From Muribaculaceae bacterium (GTDB lineage: Bacteria > Bacteroidota > Bacteroidia > Bacteroidales > Muribaculaceae): a stretch of 52,715 nt of DNA. Below the pieces are notes generated by a model. The model saw only the letters and a list, made by a program, of their open reading frames with translations. It was not told the origin of the DNA and ran no database searches. The translations under genes and the position numbers were made by a program. Every line of letters starts with the position of its first letter. Position 1 is the first letter of the stretch. The stretch covers positions 58,144 to 110,858 of the forward strand of contig JAMPBB010000002.1 of NCBI GenBank assembly GCA_023666885.1. The letters are read 5' to 3'. Positions 48,265-52,715 of the stretch are shown piece after piece.

Positions 48265-49382
48265 TGATGACTTCAGGCTCCAAGCCCCGATATGCGCTGC
48301 TTGACGGGCTGCGCGGTGTGGCCGCACTTATGGTGATATGGTACCACGTGTTTGAGGCATTTGCCACAAGCCCGGTGGACCAGAATTTCAATCACGGCTA
48401 TCTGGCCGTTGACTTTTTCTTTGTATTGTCAGGATTCGTACTTGGTTATGCCTACGATGACCGCTGGCAAAAAGGACTGACACGCGGCGGCTTCATGCTG
48501 CGGCGTATCATACGGCTGCACCCCATGGTAGTGGCCGGTGTGCTGATGGGGGTAGCGGCCTTCATAATCCAAGGCTGCGAGAAGTGGGACGGCACCGCCG
48601 TATCAGGCACCGCTGTGGCACTCTCTTTGCTTTTGGGCCTGTTCATGCTTCCCTCCCTGCCCGGCACATTGCCGGAGGTGAGGGGCAACGGCGAGATGTT
48701 TCCGCTCAACGGCCCGAGCTGGTCGCTCTTTTTTGAATACATAGGCAGCATAGCCTATGCGTTGTTCCTGCACCGCCTGTCAAGGAAAGCACTTCGCATA
48801 TATGTGGCCATATCAGCTATAGCTCTTATACTGGCTGCCGTACTCAATATGTCAGGCGCATATCACATAGGAATGGGGTGGACACTGGCCGACTACGGAT
48901 TTTTCGGCGGACTGTTCCGGCTGTCGTTCTCGTTCAGCGTCGGGCTACTATTGTCGCGCGAGTTCAAGCCCGTGCGCATCAGAGGCGCCTTCTGGATATG
49001 CTCCATTGCCATGATATGCATATTTTCCGTGCCGTATATAGGAAGTGACATATCCGTATTTAACGGTATATATGACAGTGTATGCACCATATTGATATTC
49101 CCGGCTATAGTTTACTTGGGCGCATCGGGCTGTACTACAGACCGACTCTCCACCGGCATATGCGAATTTTTCGGCGCCATATCCTATCCGGTGTACATCA
49201 TACAGTACCCCATGATGTACCTGTTCTATTCCTGGATATGGAAAAACGGCTACACTTTCGGTGAAGTTTGGTACGTACCGGTGATGATATTCTTAGGCGC
49301 AATAGTGCTGGCCTGGCTCCTGCTGCGATACTATGACCAGCCACTCCGCTCCTACCTCACCCGCAAACTCATCAAGCGCTAA
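48264..49382 (+). CDS. OafA-like membrane acyltransferase (acyltransferase 3 family)
   Basis: A 372-residue inner-membrane protein with about ten hydrophobic helices. Family motifs include LDGLRGVAALMVIWYHVFE with the catalytic-type His, DFFFVLSGFVLGY and LRRIIRLHP. Such proteins O-acylate surface sugars. Its ATG overlaps the thiH stop, so it is read as the last gene of the thiamine operon, although no role in thiamine synthesis is apparent. It may simply share the transcript. Confidence 0.87.
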   Translation: MMTSGSKPRYALLDGLRGVAALMVIWYHVFEAFATSPVDQNFNHGYLAVDFFFVLSGFVLGYAYDDRWQKGLTRGGFMLRRIIRLHPMVVAGVLMGVAAFIIQGCEKWDGTAVSGTAVALSLLLGLFMLPSLPGTLPEVRGNGEMFPLNGPSWSLFFEYIGSIAYALFLHRLSRKALRIYVAISAIALILAAVLNMSGAYHIGMGWTLADYGFFGGLFRLSFSFSVGLLLSREFKPVRIRGAFWICSIAMICIFSVPYIGSDISVFNGIYDSVCTILIFPAIVYLGASGCTTDRLSTGICEFFGAISYPVYIIQYPMMYLFYSWIWKNGYTFGEVWYVPVMIFLGAIVLAWLLLRYYDQPLRSYLTRKLIKR

Positions 49383-49510
49383 CCTCGCATAATCCCCTTA
49401 AAATAATCTTTGTGCAGATGAATCAAAAGAAATGAGCCGGAATATATACGTATTGTATAAAATGGAATAATACACCGTGACTAAAAGTTTGTAATATTCT
49501 GATATTGTTG

Positions 49511-49544
49511 ATGCAAATTTGCGGAATGTTCTGTAAATTTGCAT
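49511..49544. promoter_or_regulatory. Inverted-repeat operator over the cassette promoter
   Basis: A perfect 10-bp inverted repeat, atgcaaattt (49511-49520) and aaatttgcat (49535-49544), separated by 14 bases. The right arm covers the -7 box TAAATTTG (49534-49541). A second, overlapping palindrome gcaaatttgc lies at 49513-49522. This is the layout expected for a repressor site. Confidence 0.55.
49534..49541 (+). promoter_or_regulatory. -7 promoter box of the small accessory cassette
   Basis: TAAATTTG fits TAnnTTTG. Transcription would start near 49548, about 240 bases before the first start codon at 49786. No -33 TTTG is found at the usual distance. Confidence 0.5.
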
Positions 49545-49788
49545 TGCCTTTTCGTAAGGCAACGTTTGAAATAGAGAAAAGTGCCTCAAATTCGTTGAAA
49601 TCGCCAATTTGAACTAATTATACACGAGGTACGGTGACAGCTCATATTACGTGGGCTGCCTATCCGTGCGTGTATAAGGGTGTTTGGCGATGCCCAGCGA
49701 ATTGCAGGGATGGCAGCCCACTTTTATCAATCAGCAACAATGTTAACTCCTCCTATCGGATGCCTGTGGAGGAATAGGATAAAAAATG
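49544..49788 (+). ncRNA. Structured leader RNA with pseudoknot-type stems (unassigned)
   Basis: This 240-base untranslated stretch has several pairings. A 5' hairpin ttgcctt-ttcgt-aaggcaa (49544-49562) sits at the predicted transcription start. Stem A pairs ttatacacg (49618-49626) with cgtgtataa (49669-49677), plus acgg (49631-49634) with ccgt (49664-49667). Stem B pairs gtgggctgcc (49651-49660) with ggcagcccac (49712-49721), followed by TTTT. The 5' arm of B lies in the loop of A, so they form a pseudoknot or exclude each other. A third helix pairs cctcc (49749-49753) with the Shine-Dalgarno ggagg (49768-49772). I do not recognise an RNA family. Confidence 0.55.
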
Positions 49789-50094
49789 GCAAATAAAGAG
49801 ATTAACCCTACGAAAACCTTTGCTATCTGTACGGGTGTAGCATTTGCAATTAGCGTAATTGCCCTGTTATTTATGGGAGCTCAATCGGGAAAAGTAAACC
49901 ACTTATTTACCACTGATGGTGCATTAGTCTTGTTTGATATAGCATGGATGTGTGCCCTATTTGGTCTGTTTATGGGTTTCATCGCATGGTGTGGAAAACG
50001 AAATCAGAAGATGAAAGAAAAAGATGACATAAATGATTTGATGCGTCAGTATCTTGAAAAGAAACTACGGGAGGAGGAAGAAAATGGGCAATAA
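49786..50094 (+). CDS. Small two-helix membrane protein of an accessory cassette
   Basis: A 102-residue protein of unknown function. Two hydrophobic helices (about 12-32 and 45-68, the second in LVLFDIAWMCALFGLFMGFI) are followed by a charged, probably coiled tail (KEKDDINDLMRQYLEKKLREE). It could be a holin-like or membrane-associated phage protein, but nothing proves this. It has a strong Shine-Dalgarno sequence (ggagg at 49768), unlike most genes here, and its end overlaps the next start by 11 bases. Base composition is more AT-rich than in the thiamine operon. Confidence 0.6.
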   Translation: MANKEINPTKTFAICTGVAFAISVIALLFMGAQSGKVNHLFTTDGALVLFDIAWMCALFGLFMGFIAWCGKRNQKMKEKDDINDLMRQYLEKKLREEEENGQ

Positions 50095-50459
50095 TCCAAT
50101 CTGCACAAGCGTGGAACAATCACATGCACTCATAAACAATGGGTTGACAGCAGATACAGCCGACTTATACTATGTCATCCGAAGGAATTGTGAGCCACGA
50201 CTTGCATTGCTTGTCAATGAACCACCCAAAGGGTTACTCAATTCCATACCTGCGTGGTCATTATCAGCACTGATTAATCTAGTTGCCTGAATTTGTAAGC
50301 TTCAAAGGCATTGAATATTGCCTTATGATGCTATCTTACAGGGTAGTATATTAGAATTCAGAAGTTGAGAATCTTTTTGAATGCACCGAAGTAAATCTGT
50401 TAGATGCTGTTGTCAATGCCTTAATTTGGTTGGCTGACAACAGAGAAATCAATTATTGA
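50084..50459 (+). pseudogene. Decayed phage-type small protein gene (ICTSxEQS family)
   Basis: The gene starts at ATG 50084 behind the strong Shine-Dalgarno ggaggagg (50070-50077) and encodes GNNPICTSVEQSHALI, then IPAWSLSALINLV, before stopping at 50288. In the next frame, from about 50286, the protein continues as PEFVSFKGIEYC, then ENLFECTEVNLLDAVVNAL, to a stop at 50457, with one in-frame TAG at 50352. From memory, intact proteins in Bacteroidales prophages and mobile elements have the same order: CTSxEQS, PAWSLxALL, and a C-terminal DAxVNxxxWL segment. A frameshift plus a nonsense codon therefore explains the break. The short product of 68 residues might still be made. Confidence 0.6.
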
Positions 50460-50477
50460 TGGTTCTTCCTTTCCCTG

Positions 50478-50528
50478 ATTCAACCTTGCTCTATATTTTT
50501 CGACATTAAAATGTAGGGCAGGTTGAAT
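50478..50528. repeat. Inverted repeat after the decayed gene
   Basis: attcaacct (50478-50486) and aggttgaat (50520-50528), a 9-bp stem with a 33-base AT-rich loop. It could be a terminator or a remnant of an element end. The rest of 50460-50605 shows nothing recognisable. Confidence 0.4.
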
Positions 50529-50605
50529 ATCAAAGAAAAGTCAAAACCCTTCTTGGTATAATATTAGTCAGTCTTATGATTTGGGAGCAATGGAGATCTT
50601 TCAAT

Positions 50606-51883
50606 TCAATCCTTCAAACTTCCGATTGGTACTACATAGACTCCATCTGAAGGCCTTTTATATGCATATTGACCCACTCCCGTAAGAACCATCAAAAATG
50701 ATGGGGGATTCATTTTATCAGTATCAATTTTTTCAGCCAGTTTTACAAGATTTGACGCACCTTCATTTATAAGTTTTTCCCCTCCAAGTTTCACCTCAAT
50801 TAAGCCATATCGCCCATTTTTCAAATGCACTACAGCATCACATTCAAGTCCATTTTTATCTCTATAGTGATAAACAGTACCACCTATCGCGTCAGCATAA
50901 ACTCTTAAGTCCCTTATGCACAATGTTTCAAACATAAGCCCAAAAGTATTAAGATCATTCATTAAATCATCAGGACCGAGCCCCAATGCAGCAGTAGCTA
51001 TGGATGGGTCTGAAAAATACCTTGTATCAGATGTTCTCACCGTAGTCCTGCTCCTTAGATTAGGATTCCACGCTATAGAGTCTTCTATAACGAATATGCT
51101 TTTTAAGGCATTTATATAAGAATAGACCGTGCTTTCGGACGGCGCTATTCCATTTACCGTCAGATCGGAAACAAAAGTTGAGATGGTGGCCTGCGCACCT
51201 TGATTCCTCGCATAACTTCTCATCAACCTTCTTGCCAATTCCTGATCGCGTTGAACCCCATCGGCTCTTGAGATGTCGCTTCTAACGACGGCTTCAAAAT
51301 ATTCTTCCGCCTGCATAAGTGCAGCCTTGGAATTCGATTTCAAAGATGCTTTTGGCCAACCTCCCCTACAAGTAATGAACGCCAATCGTTCTATATCAAT
51401 GTGACTGCTTCCATCAATATTATCAACATTCTTGAAAAGAGATCTCATACTTACTTCACCGGTAGAATCACCAGACTCCCAAAGGCTCATAGTGCGAAGC
51501 TTAAGCCATGACATTCTGCCAGTTCCTGAATGAAAAATTTCAGCAGGATCTGCAGGTACGGCTGAACCTGTTAATATAAATTGTCCGTCCTCGCCTCTCT
51601 TATCAACTTCATTTCTGACGGCATCCCAAAACTGAGGAGCAATCTGCCATTCATCTATTAATCGCGGAGTGGCGCCCTTCAACAATCTACCGATATTGGT
51701 TTGAGCCAATATAATATTTTGCTCGCGTGTATCCGGATCGGCCATGAACAAGACACTTTTTGCATGTTGGCATGCGAGTGTGGTCTTTCCACAATACTTG
51801 GCGCCCTCAACAAGAACGGCACCTACGGCGGCAAGTTTATCATCTAAAATACTATCTGCTATACGAGGTTTGTAATCGGCCAT
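50606..51883 (-). CDS. AAA ATPase with DUF4143 domain
   Basis: A 425-residue protein. The N-terminal ATPase domain has Walker A GAKYCGKTT (27-35) and a Walker B-like region in TPRLIDEWQ. The C-terminal DUF4143 part contains ECDAVVHLKNGRYGLIEVKLG, a PD-(D/E)xK-type nuclease core. Such proteins are common, often multi-copy, in Bacteroidales and their role is unknown. ATG 51883 is chosen because an upstream ATG at 51910 lies in the -7 box. No partner gene lies beside it on the same strand. Confidence 0.88.
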   Translation of the reverse strand: MADYKPRIADSILDDKLAAVGAVLVEGAKYCGKTTLACQHAKSVLFMADPDTREQNIILAQTNIGRLLKGATPRLIDEWQIAPQFWDAVRNEVDKRGEDGQFILTGSAVPADPAEIFHSGTGRMSWLKLRTMSLWESGDSTGEVSMRSLFKNVDNIDGSSHIDIERLAFITCRGGWPKASLKSNSKAALMQAEEYFEAVVRSDISRADGVQRDQELARRLMRSYARNQGAQATISTFVSDLTVNGIAPSESTVYSYINALKSIFVIEDSIAWNPNLRSRTTVRTSDTRYFSDPSIATAALGLGPDDLMNDLNTFGLMFETLCIRDLRVYADAIGGTVYHYRDKNGLECDAVVHLKNGRYGLIEVKLGGEKLINEGASNLVKLAEKIDTDKMNPPSFLMVLTGVGQYAYKRPSDGVYVVPIGSLKD

Positions 51884-51907
51884 ACTTCTTGATATTTTTT
51901 GAGAGCA

Positions 51908-51915
51908 CAAATGTA
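51908..51915 (-). promoter_or_regulatory. -7 promoter box for the DUF4143 ATPase
   Basis: TACATTTG on the minus strand, 24 bases before the ATG at 51883. Confidence 0.55.
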
Positions 51916-51948
51916 ATCATAAAATACTGAATAACAAAATTATGATTA

Positions 51949-52038
51949 TTTTCATTAGTACACTTGGCCGTTTTTCATTAGTACACTTGGCCGTTTTTCA
52001 TTAGTACACTTGGCCGTTTTTCATTAGTACACTTGGCC
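51949..52038. repeat. Four-copy 23-bp tandem repeat
   Basis: The unit ttttcattagtacacttggcc plus gt repeats four times with an exact 23-base period and no substitutions in the shared part. An inverted copy of the last unit's end follows: cttggccac at 52032-52040 and gtggccaag at 52077-52085. The array lies between the promoters of two divergent genes. There are no spacers, so it is not a CRISPR. Subterminal repeats of an IS21-type element are one possibility, but no transposase is present. Confidence 0.85.
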
Positions 52039-52108
52039 ACCGTCAGCTGTGTGTATGAGTAAGAAATGAAAGAGTCGTGGCCAAGAAATGATTTTTAACG
52101 AGAGAATA

Positions 52109-52140
52109 TTTGGTATATTGCATAAAAAGTGCTATTTTTG
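52109..52140 (+). promoter_or_regulatory. Promoter of the small sorting-domain protein
   Basis: -33 TTTG (52109-52112) and -7 TATTTTTG (52133-52140), spacer 20 bases. It lies 17 bases before the ATG at 52158. Confidence 0.72.
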
Positions 52141-52157
52141 CATCAAGTAACCGAAAT

Positions 52158-52475
52158 ATGAGAAGATTCAGCGTAATATCATTTATAGCCGCCTTGGCTC
52201 TGACCGTTGCCCCAATGGCTTCGGCCACCACTTCGCGCACTGAATCGCAGCACATTACGGCTACAGCTGAAGCAGTACCCACAGTAAAGATTGTAACCGG
52301 CGGCGCTGAAATAACAGTGCCTGATGACACCGAGTATACATTCAACGTTTACTCCATAACCGGACAGCTCGTAAAGACATTCAAGCTTGCCGACGGATCC
52401 GTTACGGTAGAACTGCCTCGCGGCTGCTATATAATAAAGTGCGAAAAGTGGTCAAAGAAAATCGTTATCCGATAA
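52158..52475 (+). CDS. Small secreted protein with sorting-like C-terminal domain
   Basis: A 105-residue protein. A signal peptide (FSVISFIAALALTVAPMASA) and a short Ser/Thr-rich spacer are followed by about 60 residues resembling the C-terminal sorting domain of type IX-exported or related Bacteroidales surface proteins: FNVYSITGQLVKTF, then GCYIIKCEKWSKKIVI. Nothing is left over as cargo. The same kind of ending occurs on the B12-regulated propeller protein in this window. The frame extends upstream to 52110, but that overlaps the promoter. A hairpin terminator follows. Function unknown. Confidence 0.7.
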   Translation: MRRFSVISFIAALALTVAPMASATTSRTESQHITATAEAVPTVKIVTGGAEITVPDDTEYTFNVYSITGQLVKTFKLADGSVTVELPRGCYIIKCEKWSKKIVIR

Positions 52476-52495
52476 ATCCCTCCCATAAATATAAT

Positions 52496-52532
52496 ATGAA
52501 GCGCTGTCAATATTGATGGCGCTTCATGTTTT
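52496..52532 (+). terminator. Terminator after the small secreted protein
   Basis: atgaagcgc pairs with gcgcttcat, with an inner tcaat/attga pairing, and is followed by gtttt. It lies 20 bases after the stop. Confidence 0.75.
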
Positions 52533-52715
52533 AAACAGGGCTGACGCATCTTAATTTTTAATAACGTCAAAACTTTTTAAGGGTCAATGTAGAAAGTAGG
52601 TTGAAATGTTAAAAAACTACCTGAGTGATAAAATTATTAGGCGCATAGCTTTGAGAGCCGGTAAAGGAAGAAAGGTATGTCGGTTACGCCCCTGAACTGG
52701 CTGCGGAACGCTTTG
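52533..52715. other. Unassigned end of the window
   Basis: No gene is recognised. An ATG at 52677 behind gaagaaagg opens a plus-strand frame (MSVTPLNWLRNAL) that runs off the window and could be the start of a gene. A minus-strand frame ending at about 52638 (PFFLYRLSKLCA) also enters from outside and could be a C-terminus. Neither can be decided from so little sequence. Confidence 0.25.

Noticed and set aside
49651-49721. Simple terminator of the thiamine operon
   Set aside because: The hairpin with TTTT lies about 270 bases beyond the acyltransferase stop and downstream of a separate promoter, so it fits better as part of the leader RNA.
51949-52038. Possible CRISPR array
   Set aside because: The units are directly adjacent with a constant 23-base period, so there are no unique spacers, and no cas gene is present.
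52533-52715. tRNA or other known small RNA near the window end
   Set aside because: No cloverleaf, tmRNA or RNase P signature could be found, and the segment is cut by the window edge.

Overview
The window looks like chromosomal DNA of a Bacteroidales bacterium, most likely from the Muribaculaceae or a close relative. This is inferred from gene families, not from a search. Many genes follow the Bacteroidota -7 box TAnnTTTG, often with a TTTG-like -33 box about 20 bases upstream, and most starts lack a Shine-Dalgarno sequence. The gene content also fits: DUF5606, a BT_3928-type DoxX protein, DUF1599, PorT-like barrels, a NapH/NapG-type polyferredoxin, split methylmalonyl-CoA mutase and a tricorn-like S41 protease.

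Layout. 1-8.4 kb: the end of ribosomal protein L31, an AraC regulator, then a leftward block (TPR protein, Dcp peptidase, HipA-like kinase, DUF3037) and a leftward ABC-F ATPase with a Dabb protein. 8.5-12.4 kb: a rightward series of DUF1599, DoxX-like protein, tpiA, SPOR protein and folE. 12.4-21.4 kb: a leftward DUF5606/hemerythrin/LuxR operon; a YIP1-like protein with smpB; an SAM methyltransferase and an HsdR_N protein divergent from holA; a leftward LysM/PorT-like pair; a HEAT-like protein. 21.4-28.5 kb: an EamA transporter, an OmpA lipoprotein, the two methylmalonyl-CoA mutase subunits and an NlpC/P60 peptidase. 28.5-33.2 kb: a leftward operon of a NapH-NapG-like polyferredoxin, a Tat-exported aldo/keto reductase and a DXS-like transketolase. 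33.3-38.8 kb: YqgE, a tricorn-like protease and an RhlE-type helicase.

38.8-49.4 kb is under vitamin control. A cobalamin riboswitch precedes a large secreted beta-propeller protein that resembles B12-capture surface proteins. A TPP riboswitch precedes an eight-gene thiamine operon (thiD, thiS, a thiE-like gene, thiE, thiG, thiC, thiH and an OafA-like acyltransferase). No thiF is present. The DXS-like enzyme at 28.5 kb could supply the deoxyxylulose phosphate that ThiG uses, although no riboswitch is seen there.

49.4-52.7 kb looks accessory. It holds a promoter inside an inverted repeat and a roughly 240-base leader whose two long stems form a pseudoknot or exclude each other. A helix can sequester the Shine-Dalgarno sequence of the small membrane-protein gene that follows. 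Next come a frameshifted phage-type gene, a DUF4143 ATPase, a four-copy 23-bp tandem array and a tiny secreted protein that is little more than a signal peptide plus a sorting-like domain. The leader RNA and its cassette are the best candidates here for something undescribed. No tRNA, rRNA, CRISPR array or intact transposase was seen.
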